From Acidobacteriota bacterium (lineage in GTDB: Bacteria > Acidobacteriota > Blastocatellia > RBC074), in the NCBI GenBank assembly GCA_019639255.1, contig JAHBSF010000001.1, positions 123,282 to 187,281 on the forward strand: DNA of 64,000 bases, written 5' to 3'. The notes beneath the pieces were generated by a model, which did no database searches, was not told the origin of the DNA, and saw only the letters and a program-made list of their open reading frames with translations. The stretch's first letter is position 1, and each line of letters opens with the position of its first letter. The position numbers were made by a program, and so were the translations under genes. Positions 45,335-54,603 of this stretch are shown here, piece by piece.

Positions 45335-46582
45335 TCAGGCGGCGGCTTTGCGGCGTCGATTCATTTTCCTGAGCAGATGATCCGCAATATATTCGGCGTC
45401 GGCGCCCACGCCGTCGATAAAGCTGGAATTGCGACGGCGCATAAACTGCAAGCCGAGTGCATAGAGGCCGGGTTGCGCCGTCACTCCGCCATCGTGCCGG
45501 ATCTCGCCGTCAGCCTTGAGTACGGGCACGCGAAGCCACGGATACTCGCGGCGATAGCCTGTAGCCCACAGTACTGCGCCGATGCCTTCGGCCTTCAGAT
45601 CGATCGAGCGGGGCGGCGCGGGCAGTGAGGTGCGGGCGGGCCGTTGGTCTGGGGGAAACAGGTCATCAAGTTTCGATTTCGCGATGAATTCATCTACCCG
45701 ATCGAGCTGCTCATACATTTTCCTGTCCGCACGTTCCGTTGTTGTCGACAGATCATCGGCGAAATATATCCTGCAAGCGTCAACGCCGACGGCGCGCCCG
45801 AGTACCTGCACGCCCTGCTGTCTGAGCAGGTTCAGGTCGAAGGTTCTGTGGTCGTAGTTGCCTATCAGTTGCAGGGATGGCTGATGGCGCGAGGCTTCCA
45901 GGTCGCGCACCCTTCGTGCGCTTTCATCGAATACTCCCATCAGTTCAAGCCAGGCCATTACATCGAGACCGCGGTAACTGCGCGGCAATCGTATGTGCCT
46001 GCCCGCAGCGAGCAAGGTATTTCGGTGCGAACGGGCAATTTCGCAGGCGAGTTGAATGCCGGTAGCCGAAGCTCCCACAACGAGCACGCCGCCCGGCGGC
46101 AGTTGATCTGGATTCCTGTATCTCGACGGAACTATTTGAACGATCTCGGGCGGCAAGGCCGACGCCATATCGGGAACTCTCGGTGCTGCGCAATGGCCGG
46201 TCGCAATTACCACGTTCGGCGTTTTCCACCCAATGGAATCTGTTTCGACGCGAAAACCGCAGCCTTCACGCTCTACTGCCGTAACCGTGACTTCCGTATG
46301 CAGCGGGGCATTGAATGAGCGGGCGTAATCGTCGAGGTAGTTGATTACTTCGTTGCGGGTCATAAACCCGTGCGGGTCGGGGCCGCGGTAGGACCAGCCC
46401 GGCAGCCGGCTTTGCCATCGCGGCGTAAGAAGGCGCAGCGAATCCCATCGTTCGCTTCTCCACCGTTCGGCTGCTCGCCCGCGTTCGAGCACCGCGTGAT
46501 CCACACCGCGCTCGGTCAGGCAACGGCTGATTGCCAGCCCCGCCTGCCCGCCGCCGATTATGATTGCGTCCGTGTGGTTCAT
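45335..46582 (-). CDS. CzcO-like FAD/NADPH-dependent monooxygenase
   Basis: A 415-aa protein of the Baeyer-Villiger/CzcO-type flavoprotein family: GGGQAGLAISRCLTERG at the start, then FAD-contact ERWRSERWDSLRLLTPRWQSRLPG. A second dinucleotide motif, VVGASATGIQLACEIA, binds NADPH, and ATGYRREYPWL is the conserved late motif. It is likely to oxidise a ketone, amine or thioether. Fusion or coupling to the downstream flavoprotein is not seen (50-base gap). A family C hairpin lies just upstream of its start. Confidence 0.9.
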   Translation of the reverse strand: MNHTDAIIIGGGQAGLAISRCLTERGVDHAVLERGRAAERWRSERWDSLRLLTPRWQSRLPGWSYRGPDPHGFMTRNEVINYLDDYARSFNAPLHTEVTVTAVEREGCGFRVETDSIGWKTPNVVIATGHCAAPRVPDMASALPPEIVQIVPSRYRNPDQLPPGGVLVVGASATGIQLACEIARSHRNTLLAAGRHIRLPRSYRGLDVMAWLELMGVFDESARRVRDLEASRHQPSLQLIGNYDHRTFDLNLLRQQGVQVLGRAVGVDACRIYFADDLSTTTERADRKMYEQLDRVDEFIAKSKLDDLFPPDQRPARTSLPAPPRSIDLKAEGIGAVLWATGYRREYPWLRVPVLKADGEIRHDGGVTAQPGLYALGLQFMRRRNSSFIDGVGADAEYIADHLLRKMNRRRKAAA

Positions 46583-46595
46583 TGCGCGTCCTGGG

Positions 46596-47020
46596 AAGGA
46601 GAAGAAGAAGTGCTGAGTGCTGAGTGCTGAGTGCGATTAGGAACTGAAGAACTTCTAAATAGTAGTCTGCTCTTTGAGTTTTTCAGCCGCGGAGCGGCGA
46701 AAGATCTGTAGCCTGGTGCGTGAGCGCCAGGTCAGCAGAAAAAAACGTCCAAGCCCTGAAAGGGCGAAAGATCTTCCGCCCCTCCGGGGCTCACGGGATT
46801 TTTCCACACCTACCCAGGGCTCACGCCCTGGGCTACAGATCTTTTGCCCCTCCGGGGCTTGCAGGTTTTCTACACACCCACACCTTGCGCTCTGGGCTAC
46901 AGATCTTTCGCCGCTCCGCGGCTGAAAAACTCAAAGAGCAGACTACTATTTAGAAGTTCTTCAGTTCCCAATTGCACTCAGCACTCAGCACTCAGCACTC
47001 AGCACTTTCTTCTTCCTCCC
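46596..47020. repeat. Family C long hairpin element, copy 2 (425 bp)
   Basis: Outer arms GTGCTGAGTGCTGAGTGC / GCACTCAGCACTCAGCAC contain tandem GTGCTGAGTGC-type 8-mers. The next layer AACTGAAGAACTTCTAAATA pairs with its reverse complement near 46950. Inner parts repeat the CGGCGAAAGATCTGTAGCC motif of copy 1 several times. It fills the space between the OsmC stop and the CzcO-like start, both minus strand. No protein-coding character is seen. Confidence 0.9.
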
Positions 47021-47599
47021 TCACCGCGTGTTGACGTTGATCTCGACCGGTATTCCGTTGGTGAACACGTCGTAGACGGCCGAGCGTTTGCGCGATTGTT
47101 CCACGATCTGTTGGAGTTTCTCGGCCGGGGCATCGCCCTTGATCGTGAAGTTGACGCGGATGCCCTGATATCCGTTGCGAACTTCATCCGACAATCCGAG
47201 TATGCCTCGAAGATCGATGTCGCCCTCGACTATTGATTCGACTTCGTAGAGCGTAACGCCGCGTGCAGCGGCTATGTTCGCCACGCCCGCAGTAAGGCAC
47301 GAAGCGAGCGCGTGCAGCAGAAACTCTACGGGCGTAGGCCCCTTGTCTTCGCCCACCAGCACCGCCGGATGATCGGCGTCATAGACGAAGTCTTTTTCGT
47401 GCATCTGCTCTCCGCCCGCACCGTAGTAGGACTGGATGCTGCTGCGGCTGTGCGTGCCGTTCTGCCAGCGATTGGTCGCTCTGAACCGGAATTTGGCGAG
47501 TTCGGGTTGCGCTCCGACCGCATTGATCGTTGCGAACACCTTCGGCGTATCCACACCGTTGCGGGGTTCTACAGGTCTTTTTTCGGCTTTGCTCGACAT
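47021..47599 (-). CDS. OsmC/Ohr-family peroxide-reducing or thiol protein
   Basis: A 192-aa OsmC-family protein: SYYGAGGEQMHEKDFVYDADHPAVLVGEDKGPTPVEFLLHALASCLTAGVANIAAARG contains the Cys of the GPTPVE...SCLT region. GIRVNFTIKGDAP closes the fold. These proteins detoxify organic peroxides or bind thiols. The ATG at 47599 has GAGGAG upstream. A longer in-frame start at 47659 (MINTMAIV...) has a stronger AAGGAGG, so two starts are possible. The stop abuts the family C hairpin. Confidence 0.88.
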   Translation of the reverse strand: MSSKAEKRPVEPRNGVDTPKVFATINAVGAQPELAKFRFRATNRWQNGTHSRSSIQSYYGAGGEQMHEKDFVYDADHPAVLVGEDKGPTPVEFLLHALASCLTAGVANIAAARGVTLYEVESIVEGDIDLRGILGLSDEVRNGYQGIRVNFTIKGDAPAEKLQQIVEQSRKRSAVYDVFTNGIPVEINVNTR

Positions 47600-47751
47600 C
47601 TCTGTTCTCCTCACGGTTCTGTTTGCACAGGTTTGTACAATTGCCATTGTGTTGATCATTCCGATCCTCCTTCTCCCCGGACAATTCATTGTTGCCCCTC
47701 GATCGGTTAATACGGGATCGGCGGGGAGAACCGGACAAAGCAGCGGAAAAA

Positions 47752-47846
47752 AATAAAGCGCGGAACTCGCCGAATGAAGAAACGCAGGATTTTGCGCATC
47801 TTCCTTCCGTGAATTCCGCGCCTTTCCGCGGATTCCGCACCCTGTA
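47752..47846. repeat. Family B imperfect palindrome near the rfb cluster end
   Basis: Between OsmC and rfbD, the right half is TTCCGTGAATTCCGCGCC with TTTCCGCGGATTCCGC. The left half, GCGCGGAACTCGCCGAATGA, is its poor mirror. The type is related to the gaps at 27811, 50125 and 54563, but pairing is imperfect. Confidence 0.5.
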
Positions 47847-47851
47847 CTGAT

Positions 47852-48682
47852 CTATGTATTAGTACGGTTGCGGGCGAACTCTTCAAGCCCTTCCTCCCAG
47901 GGCGGAAGCAGCACTTTCGGGTCCTGAAGCGTCGTAAGTACCGAGTATCGCGGACGTATGGCCGGGCGGGGAAACTCCGCCGTAGCCACTGGCAGCAGCG
48001 CCGTATCGACGTTGCAAAGATGGAATAGGGCGCGCGTCCACCCATAGATGCTCGTGCCGCCTCGGCCTGCCATATGATAGGTCCCGTATGCGCCGGTCTC
48101 GATCACTTTACCGATGGCTTCGGCCAGGTGCGGTGCGTAGGTCGGCGAGCCGAACTGGTCGCTGACGACCTTTACTGCGGGCCTGTCGCGTTGTTCGAGC
48201 ATTCGATTCGGGAAGTTGGGGCCGATGTCGTTGTAGAGCCAGGCGGTGCGGATTACATAATGTCTGCGGTTGAGCGCGGCCACGGCATGCTCTCCGGCGA
48301 GTTTGCTGCAGCCGTATACTGAAAGCGGGTTGGGACAATGGAATTCGTGGTACGGATGTCTGCTCGTTCCGTCAAATACGTAATCGGTCGAAACGTGCAG
48401 AAAAATTATCCCTCGCTCGGCGGTGGCAAGCGCCAGATTGCGCGGGCCCAGGGCGTTTAGCCTGTATGCGTTTTCCTGATCCGACTCGGCCGCATCCACG
48501 TTGTTGTAGGCCGCGGCGTTGATTACCACATCGGGATGATGATCGGCGACGGCGCGCCGAACATTTGAAAGTTCGGTGATGTCGAGTCCTGCGTGTTCGA
48601 GCGCCATAAGCGTATGCGACTTGAGCGCGCCTTGCAGCGCGCGGCCGAGTTGTCCTCCCGCTCCGGTTATCAGTATTTTCAT
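47852..48682 (-). CDS. rfbD: dTDP-4-dehydrorhamnose reductase
   Basis: A 276-aa short-chain reductase: MKILITGAGGQLGRAL, DVVINAAAYNNVDAAESD, HVSTDYVFDGTS and YGCSKLAGE (Tyr-x3-Lys). It makes the last step to dTDP-L-rhamnose, reducing the 4-keto group with NADPH. It is the last gene of rfbB-A-C-D on the minus strand. Its length and motifs are normal. Confidence 0.95.
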   Translation of the reverse strand: MKILITGAGGQLGRALQGALKSHTLMALEHAGLDITELSNVRRAVADHHPDVVINAAAYNNVDAAESDQENAYRLNALGPRNLALATAERGIIFLHVSTDYVFDGTSRHPYHEFHCPNPLSVYGCSKLAGEHAVAALNRRHYVIRTAWLYNDIGPNFPNRMLEQRDRPAVKVVSDQFGSPTYAPHLAEAIGKVIETGAYGTYHMAGRGGTSIYGWTRALFHLCNVDTALLPVATAEFPRPAIRPRYSVLTTLQDPKVLLPPWEEGLEEFARNRTNT

Positions 48683-48691
48683 GTCGGTTGA

Positions 48692-49246
48692 TTACTCCTC
48701 GAAGCGAGGCAGCAGTTGCTCGATATCATCGAGCGTGCGGCCCGCGCGGTCCTTGGCCGAAAGCAACGGATCGGAAACCGGCCAGTCAATGCCGAACGAC
48801 GGATCGTTCCACAACACGGTGAGTTCATCGTCCGGCGCATAGTAATCCGTGCATTTGTATTCTATCTCAGCCGTCTCGCTTGTGACGCAGAACCCGTGTG
48901 CAAATCCCGGAGGGATGTAAAGCTGAAGGAAATTTTCCGCCGAAAGTGTGACGCCGAGCCATTTTTTATACGACGGCGAGTTGCGCCGCACGTCTACCGC
49001 TACATCGTAGATCTCACCCTGAACGGCGCGGATCAGTTTGCCCTGCATGCGAGTGCGCTGCAGATGCAGGCCCCGCAGTGTGCCGCGCGAGGAGCGCGAA
49101 TGGTTATCCTGCACGAAGCGGACATCGATGCCGCCCTCGGCGAATTTGCGCTGCTGATAGGTCTCCAGAAAAAAGCCGCGCGCGTCGCGAAAGACCTGCG
49201 GCTCGACCAGAATAACGCCGGGCATTTCGGTCGGGATGAACTTCAC
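48692..49246 (-). CDS. rfbC: dTDP-4-dehydrorhamnose 3,5-epimerase
   Basis: A 184-aa cupin epimerase: FIPTEMPGVILVEPQVFRDARGFFLETY, HSRSSRGTLRGLHLQ with the catalytic His, and IPPGFAHGFCVTSETAEIEYKCTDYYAPDDE. It epimerises C3 and C5 of dTDP-4-keto-6-deoxyglucose. It sits 9 bases upstream of rfbD and 4 bases after rfbA, in a compact operon. Confidence 0.96.
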   Translation of the reverse strand: MKFIPTEMPGVILVEPQVFRDARGFFLETYQQRKFAEGGIDVRFVQDNHSRSSRGTLRGLHLQRTRMQGKLIRAVQGEIYDVAVDVRRNSPSYKKWLGVTLSAENFLQLYIPPGFAHGFCVTSETAEIEYKCTDYYAPDDELTVLWNDPSFGIDWPVSDPLLSAKDRAGRTLDDIEQLLPRFEE

Positions 49247-49250
49247 CGGG

Positions 49251-50123
49251 TCAAGCCTCCTGTTCGAGCATATGCAGCAAGTACTGCCCGTAGCTGTTGT
49301 TCCTCATCGTCTCGGCCGTTGCTCGCACTTCTTCGGCCGATATATAACCCATTTTCCAGGCTATTTCCTCCAGACACGACACCATCAACCCCTGCCTGTC
49401 CTGGAGCGCCTGAATGAAACTCGACGCCTGTTGCAGAGATTCGTGTGTGCCGGTGTCGAGCCAGGCTATGCCGCGCCCCAGCCTCTCTACGTGCAGATCG
49501 CCGCTTTCCAGATACGAGCGATTGACGTCCGTTATTTCAAGTTCTCCACGGGCCGAGGGTTTCAGCCCCCGTGCAATGTCCAGAACCCGATTATCGTAAA
49601 AGTACAGTCCGGTGACCGCCCAGGATGAGCGCGGCTCTCGCGGCTTTTCTTCGAGGCTGACGGCGCGGCCCCCGGCGTTGAACTCTACTACGCCGTATCG
49701 CTCGGGATCGCGCACCTGATATGCAAAAACGGTGGCCCCGGTTTTTCGCGCCGCAGCGCGTTGCAAATCCTCGGTCAGTCCGTGCCCGAAAAAAATGTTG
49801 TCGCCAAGCACGAGCGATACATTGTCATCACCCACAAAATCGCGGCCTATGACAAACGCCTGCGCCAGTCCTTCGGGCCTCGGCTGAACCGCGTATTGTA
49901 GTTTCAGTCCGAATTGATCGCCCGAGCCGAGCAAGCGCTCGAACTGTGCGCGGTCGTGCGGCGTGGTGATGATCAGTATCTCGCGTATCCCGGAGAGCAT
50001 CAGCACCGAGAGCGGGTAGTAGATCATCGGCTTGTCGTAAATTGGCAGGAGTTGTTTGCTGACGGCGCGCGTAATCGGATAGAGGCGAGTGCCGGATCCG
50101 CCGGCGAGGACTATTCCCTTCAT
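49251..50123 (-). CDS. rfbA: Glucose-1-phosphate thymidylyltransferase
   Basis: A 290-aa nucleotidyltransferase: [64 protein letters not shown] and [11 protein letters not shown]. It makes dTDP-glucose from dTTP and glucose-1-phosphate. The ATG at 50123 removes a 21-residue extension read from a family B half-palindrome. It ends 4 bases before rfbC. Confidence 0.95.
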   Translation of the reverse strand: MKGIVLAGGSGTRLYPITRAVSKQLLPIYDKPMIYYPLSVLMLSGIREILIITTPHDRAQFERLLGSGDQFGLKLQYAVQPRPEGLAQAFVIGRDFVGDDNVSLVLGDNIFFGHGLTEDLQRAAARKTGATVFAYQVRDPERYGVVEFNAGGRAVSLEEKPREPRSSWAVTGLYFYDNRVLDIARGLKPSARGELEITDVNRSYLESGDLHVERLGRGIAWLDTGTHESLQQASSFIQALQDRQGLMVSCLEEIAWKMGYISAEEVRATAETMRNNSYGQYLLHMLEQEA

Positions 50124-50124
50124 T

Positions 50125-50172
50125 CGTGCTTCCCGTCCTTTTCGGTCCTTTTCCGCGTATTCCGCGTTCTCT
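50125..50172. repeat. Family B half-palindrome between rfbB and rfbA
   Basis: TTTTCCGCGTATTCCGCGTT is the right-arm type of the CGGAATACGC family. It fills most of the 55-base spacer of this otherwise tight operon. Confidence 0.5.
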
Positions 50173-50178
50173 CTTACA

Positions 50179-51276
50179 TCAGCCATTCGATCCTTCCGTT
50201 TTCAATCCGAGTCGTTCGCGCCGGTATTTCCCGGCCAGCACATCCGCGCACCAGTCGCTGTGGGAGAGATACCATTCAATCGTGCGGCGCAGGCCGGACT
50301 CGAAGTTGAAGGCGGGCTGCCAGTCGAGTTCGGCGCGAATCTTCGATGCATCGATTGCATAACGCCGGTCGTGGCCCGGACGGTCGGGGACGAAGGTCTT
50401 CAACTCGCTGTAATGCTTCTTGCCCTGCGCGACGAGCGCCGGATTGTCCGAAGGCGGGTGCAACTCCTCAAGAACTTCGCAGAGCCGATCGACGATTTGC
50501 AGATTCGTCCGTTCGTTTCCGCCGCCGATGTTGTACTTCTCTCCCGTGCGCCCTCGCGTGAGTGCAAGGTGAATGCCCGAACAATGGTCTTCTACATACA
50601 GCCAGTCGCGTATGTTTCCGCCGTCGCCGTAAATCGGAAGCGGCTTGCCCTCAAGGGCGTTGAGCGCCATCAGGGGAATCAGCTTTTCGGGAAACTGGAA
50701 CGGACCGTAATTGTTCGAGCAGTTCGTCACAAGCGCCGGGAGAGCGTAGGTCTCGTGATATGCACGCACGAGATGATCGGCGCCGGCTTTCGATGCCGCG
50801 TAGGGTGAGTTCGGCGCATAGGGCGTCGTTTCGGAAAACAGTCCGGAAGGACCGAGCGAGCCGTATACCTCGTCGGTCGAAACGTGCAGAAACCGGAATG
50901 CTGAACGTTCGGCGTCGCTTTTGTCTTTCAGGTATTGGCGCGAGACTTCGAGCAGGACGAATGCGCCGACGATGTTGGTTTCGATAAACGGTTGCGGGTT
51001 GTCTATCGAGCGGTCGACGTGGCTTTCGGCCGCGAAGTTGAGCACCATTCCCGGCGCGTGCGCCCGGAATACGTCTTCCATAGCCGCGCGGTCGGCTATG
51101 TCCGCCTGTATGAACGCTACGCGCGGATCGTCGATTACATCGGCGAGACTCGCGAGGTTGCCTGCATACGTCAGTTTGTCGATTATTACTACGCGCGCGT
51201 CCGAATTTGCGAGCGCATACCGCACATAGTTTGCGCCGATGAAACCGGCGCCGCCGGTTACGATCATCACTGCCAT
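50179..51276 (-). CDS. rfbB: dTDP-glucose 4,6-dehydratase
   Basis: A 365-aa SDR enzyme: [53 protein letters not shown] (Tyr-x3-Lys) and [15 protein letters not shown]. It converts dTDP-glucose to dTDP-4-keto-6-deoxyglucose. It is the first gene of the rhamnose cluster, 34 bases downstream of a CBS gene on the same strand. Confidence 0.97.
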   Translation of the reverse strand: MAVMIVTGGAGFIGANYVRYALANSDARVVIIDKLTYAGNLASLADVIDDPRVAFIQADIADRAAMEDVFRAHAPGMVLNFAAESHVDRSIDNPQPFIETNIVGAFVLLEVSRQYLKDKSDAERSAFRFLHVSTDEVYGSLGPSGLFSETTPYAPNSPYAASKAGADHLVRAYHETYALPALVTNCSNNYGPFQFPEKLIPLMALNALEGKPLPIYGDGGNIRDWLYVEDHCSGIHLALTRGRTGEKYNIGGGNERTNLQIVDRLCEVLEELHPPSDNPALVAQGKKHYSELKTFVPDRPGHDRRYAIDASKIRAELDWQPAFNFESGLRRTIEWYLSHSDWCADVLAGKYRRERLGLKTEGSNG

Positions 51277-51310
51277 CGTAGTCCTTGCTCCCCGAAAACC
51301 TGAGCCTCAG

Positions 51311-51709
51311 TTATTCGTCGAAACGTTGCGACATCGTAGCAATGGCGCGCAGAATATCCATCGTCGTGATGATGCCGCAGATTTTTGTTTCTTGGGCCAC
51401 GACAACGCGATGAATGCGGCGGTTGTACATCAGTTCGCAAACGCGGCGCAACGAAGTATCGGGCGTCACCGATACGGGCGGTTTCGTCATAATCTGTCCC
51501 GCCGTATTGGGCGACCACGCGCCGATGGACGTGCTTTTTCGGATGATGTCGGTTTCTGAAAGCACGCCGACGAGCTCGCCCTTCGAATTGACTACCGGAG
51601 CGCCCGTGATCTTGCGTTCGTTGAACAGATTCGCAACTTCCTTGAGCGCGGTGGTCTCTGCAACGACCACGACGTCTTTGACCATTACGTCGGATGCCAG
51701 CAATGCCAT
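51311..51709 (-). CDS. Tandem CBS-domain protein
   Basis: A 132-aa protein of two CBS motifs: LASDVMVKDVVVVAETTALKEVANLFNERKITGAPVVNSKGELVGVLSETD and IMTKPPVSVTPDTSLRRVCELMYNRRIHRVVV. Such pairs bind adenine nucleotides and report energy state. The ATG at 51709 has GAGG nearby; a longer frame overlaps the protease gene. It lies between the M50 protease and rfbB, possibly regulating one of them. Confidence 0.88.
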   Translation of the reverse strand: MALLASDVMVKDVVVVAETTALKEVANLFNERKITGAPVVNSKGELVGVLSETDIIRKSTSIGAWSPNTAGQIMTKPPVSVTPDTSLRRVCELMYNRRIHRVVVAQETKICGIITTMDILRAIATMSQRFDE

Positions 51710-51761
51710 ACGCAATCCATCCTCGTTTGTAAGTAATCCGATTGTTGCGCGCCGCCCCGGT

Positions 51762-52652
51762 TCAGGAAACAATCGTAATCGGTACGGGCATAAAACAAAG
51801 CAGAAAGACGATCAACCCCAGCACGGCTACCATTCGCCTGCCGCGGCCGAGCGGTTCGTCTTCATCGAGCAGCGGCGGATGCCCCGCGCGCATAATCAGC
51901 GCAAGCAGCACGGCGTAAACAACCCAGCCGTACCACCCCTCGCGCAGCAGCGCGTGCAGCGCAAACCCTACCACGCAGATGAAAATCACCCGCCCCAGTA
52001 TCGAATGCACGCGCTCGCCGAATACCGAGTACACGACGTGGCCCCCGTCCAACTGGCCTACCGGCAAAAGATTCAGACTCGTCATCAGCAGCCCGATCCA
52101 CGATGCGAACCAGACCGGATTGAGTTCTATATGCGGCGGAAGGTTGAAGGCCCATTCCAGAAATTTGAAAAATAGCGGGTTGTGAAAGATGATCGCGCCC
52201 TCGCCTGCCGCGAGCGGCGGCGCAGATGCGGCGTAATAGTGCGCAATGATCGAGGCCGGAATCGCAAAAACGAATCCGGCGAGCGGTCCCGCAATGCCGA
52301 TGTCAAACAGCGCGCGCGCGTTCGGAATCGGAGACTTGATTCTAATGAACGCCCCGAATGTGCCGATGCCTACGGGCGCCGGGATGAAGTAGGGAAGCGT
52401 CGCGCGCACGCCGTACCACCGGCAGGCCAGATAATGTCCCATTTCGTGCGCACCGAGGATCGTAAGCAGCGTGAAGGAAAACATCACGGGCGCGCCGAGC
52501 GATGCCGCGTCTCCGTTGTAGAGCAGCAGCGCGCTGAGCGCAGTAGTAGTCACCGCCGTCAGCGCGAGCAGGAACAGGTGGAGCAGCAATCGCCCCACGG
52601 TCAAATCCTCGCGCGCCTCAAACATCGGCGGATATGGAATCGATTGACTCAT
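51762..52652 (-). CDS. Site-2-type membrane metalloprotease (M50)
   Basis: A 296-aa multi-pass protein. LGAHEMGHYLACRWYGV carries HExxH (His69, Glu70, His73) in a membrane segment. NLLPVGQLDGGHV (LDG 201-203) gives the third ligand, Asp202. It cleaves membrane proteins within the bilayer, usually anti-sigma factors. It leads the run to the CBS and rfb genes. Palindrome copy 11 lies upstream of its start. Confidence 0.92.
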   Translation of the reverse strand: MSQSIPYPPMFEAREDLTVGRLLLHLFLLALTAVTTTALSALLLYNGDAASLGAPVMFSFTLLTILGAHEMGHYLACRWYGVRATLPYFIPAPVGIGTFGAFIRIKSPIPNARALFDIGIAGPLAGFVFAIPASIIAHYYAASAPPLAAGEGAIIFHNPLFFKFLEWAFNLPPHIELNPVWFASWIGLLMTSLNLLPVGQLDGGHVVYSVFGERVHSILGRVIFICVVGFALHALLREGWYGWVVYAVLLALIMRAGHPPLLDEDEPLGRGRRMVAVLGLIVFLLCFMPVPITIVS

Positions 52653-52675
52653 GCCTCGAACCGGTTGCTGGACTT

Positions 52676-52792
52676 AAATCAAACCACACGACTGCGGAAA
52701 AAAAGATAGATAACGGAACAAACGAAAGTAAGACGGAACATACGGAACAGGCGGAAATATTGAAGTTTTCCGTAATTTTCGTTTCATTTTAT
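52676..52792. repeat. Family A palindrome, copy 11
   Basis: The outer segment AAATCAAACCACACGACTGC lies on the left. Inner left arm is GATAACGGAACAAACGAAA with extra CGGAACA units. The right arm stops at TTTCATTTTATTTC, where the zinc-ribbon gene's TAA stop is, so the right outer arm is missing. Confidence 0.87.
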
Positions 52793-53085
52793 TTCTTGAA
52801 CAGCTTGTCGAACGCCTTGCGAACATCGTCGCGATTGACCGACTGCGCGCCGCCGCGCGATGTGAGCGGAACGCGGGTATTCGGTTCGAAGAAATCGCAG
52901 AAATTCGCCTTCAGTTTGTCGCGCACATATTCGGCCTGCGGTTCGCTGCACTGATTGTTCTTGCCCGGTTCGAAGAACCTGCAATTCTTGCAGCAGTGGA
53001 TATCCGCCGAACAGTGCGGACATTCGTCGGTGCGGGCGAACTTTCCGATTACCTTGATTTCGCGTCCGCAATTGTGGCAAACCAT
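52789..53085 (-). CDS. 98-aa zinc-ribbon protein
   Basis: Four Cys pairs: CHNCGREIKV, ECPHCSADIHCCKNCRFFEPG and QCSEPQAEYV, then NFCDFFEPNT, which suggests two zinc-binding knuckles. The rest is charged with a C-terminal KAFDKLFKK helix. It is a small regulatory or nucleic-acid-binding protein of unknown function. The ATG is preceded by GAGGAGG. The stop codon lies at the truncated end of palindrome copy 11. Confidence 0.8.
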   Translation of the reverse strand: MVCHNCGREIKVIGKFARTDECPHCSADIHCCKNCRFFEPGKNNQCSEPQAEYVRDKLKANFCDFFEPNTRVPLTSRGGAQSVNRDDVRKAFDKLFKK

Positions 53086-53307
53086 AATGCCTCCTCGGCC
53101 GCACGGGTACGGGCATCAGTCAATGGTGTGCGTGCTGTGGATTGACCGGCTCGACGGCGGTAAACTGTCCGTGGCGCAAGCGCGCCGAGATGGTAGCACA
53201 GCGCGCAAACAGGCCACAAGCAGCGCGCTCGCCGGCCTTTCGCAAACCGCGAAGCCGGATCGTGATTTCCCTCAGCAATCACTTCTGCCGCCCGCAGGAA
53301 ACTCGCC

Positions 53308-54564
53308 ATGCCGTTGATCAATTCGTCCGCCTCCGGTCAAACTCCGGACTTTCTCAATTTCATCTGCACATCGCTCAAACGCCTGACGCCCGCGTCTCAA
53401 ATCGAATACGCAACCCTGCGTCCCGATCGCGCGCGCACGGTACTTCCCGGATACGCGCGCATCATTATCCGGCGGTTCAATCGCCCTGTTCTGGTCATCG
53501 CCGCAGATCCCGCTTCCGACGCGCATCGTATCGACGGTGTAGCGTCGGCCGGATTGCTTTGGCTTGCGGCCTACAACAGCCTTCGCAAGCCTCAAACCCG
53601 CGCGCAGGAACTCTGGTACATGCTGCCGTGCGGGAAATCTGAAACCGCGCTTTCCCGCCTCTCGATGCTTTCAGCCGATCACCTCGGCGCCGCAATCCGC
53701 TGTTTCGAGTTCGATCCCCAATCGACCGGGATTCGAGAGGTGGAACCGGAGATGGAAACCGGCGCCGTTACATTCGCGCGCCGCGTGCACTGGCCAGCAA
53801 ATCACCGCTGCAAATCATCGGGGTTCGTCGATTATTGGCGCAATAGAATCATCGATCTCTCACCCGATCTGATCGATGTGCATTCACACTCCATGCGTTG
53901 CGGTCTGCGGTTTTCAATTAACGGGCTGGATTTCGCCCGCGTCGATTGCGGATGGAACTGCCGCACGTCGAATGCTTTTTTCGGCGTAGCGGGCTGCGAC
54001 GCGGAAAAAAGACTGGATGAAGATTCATTCGGCGAACTGGTCGAGCGCGTAGGGGATCTGGTGAAATACCGCTGCGCTCATACACCCGATCGCCGGCATC
54101 CCTTTTACAGGCTGCGCCCGGAAGCATGGCTGGAATCGCTGTTGCGCCGCGACATATGCGCGCTCGATCCGGCGCTCGATGCTCGTTTCGTTTATTCGCA
54201 GACGCCCGCCCTGCGCGGAGATCAGCGCGCAATACTCGATCTGCTGGCCGTGGACAAGTCCGGGCGGCTCGTAGTAATCGAAATCAAGGCCGTTGAAAAC
54301 GCCCAACTTCCCATACAGGGGCTCGATTACTGGATGCTGGTAGATGCTGCACGGCAACGCGGGGAGTTCCAGCGGCGAGGGATTTTCCCCGGAGTCGAGC
54401 TTGCGGATGCGCCGCCCCGGCTTTATCTCGTGACTCCGCGACTGCGCCTGCACAGATCTTTTCCCGTGCTTGCCGGGGCAATCTCACGGCGCGTGGATTT
54501 GCGCCTCGTAGGGCTCAATTCCAACTGGCGCGACGGCGTGCAGGTAAGAGAAAGTACACGGTGA
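53308..54564 (+). CDS. Orphan protein with C-terminal PD-(D/E)XK nuclease-like core
   Basis: A 418-aa protein. The first 280 residues are not recognised. Near the end, RAILD311LLAVDKSGRLVVIE325IK327 has the D-X13-E-X-K spacing of a restriction-type nuclease, followed by the amphipathic helix LPIQGLDYWMLVDAARQ. A DNA- or RNA-cutting role is inferred. It is a single gene, divergent from the zinc-ribbon gene (222-base gap, no clear element). An alternative is a non-catalytic DNA-binding relative. Confidence 0.75.
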   Translation: MPLINSSASGQTPDFLNFICTSLKRLTPASQIEYATLRPDRARTVLPGYARIIIRRFNRPVLVIAADPASDAHRIDGVASAGLLWLAAYNSLRKPQTRAQELWYMLPCGKSETALSRLSMLSADHLGAAIRCFEFDPQSTGIREVEPEMETGAVTFARRVHWPANHRCKSSGFVDYWRNRIIDLSPDLIDVHSHSMRCGLRFSINGLDFARVDCGWNCRTSNAFFGVAGCDAEKRLDEDSFGELVERVGDLVKYRCAHTPDRRHPFYRLRPEAWLESLLRRDICALDPALDARFVYSQTPALRGDQRAILDLLAVDKSGRLVVIEIKAVENAQLPIQGLDYWMLVDAARQRGEFQRRGIFPGVELADAPPRLYLVTPRLRLHRSFPVLAGAISRRVDLRLVGLNSNWRDGVQVRESTR

Positions 54565-54590
54565 TCTCCGCTTCATTCAGCGCATTCCGC
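54563..54590. repeat. Family B half-palindrome between convergent genes
   Basis: CAGCGCATTCCGCGTTCTTT is the right-arm type of family B at the convergent ends of the nuclease-like and heavy-metal genes. It is short and may be residual. Confidence 0.4.
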
Positions 54591-54603
54591 GTTCTTTTTG
54601 ATC

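Noticed and set aside
46596..47020. CRISPR-like array
   Set aside because: The units are inverted and nested rather than direct repeats with spacers of equal size; it is a palindromic element.
53086..53307. Small gene in the gap between the zinc-ribbon and nuclease-like genes
   Set aside because: Short frames are present but none shows a ribosome-binding site with protein-like composition.
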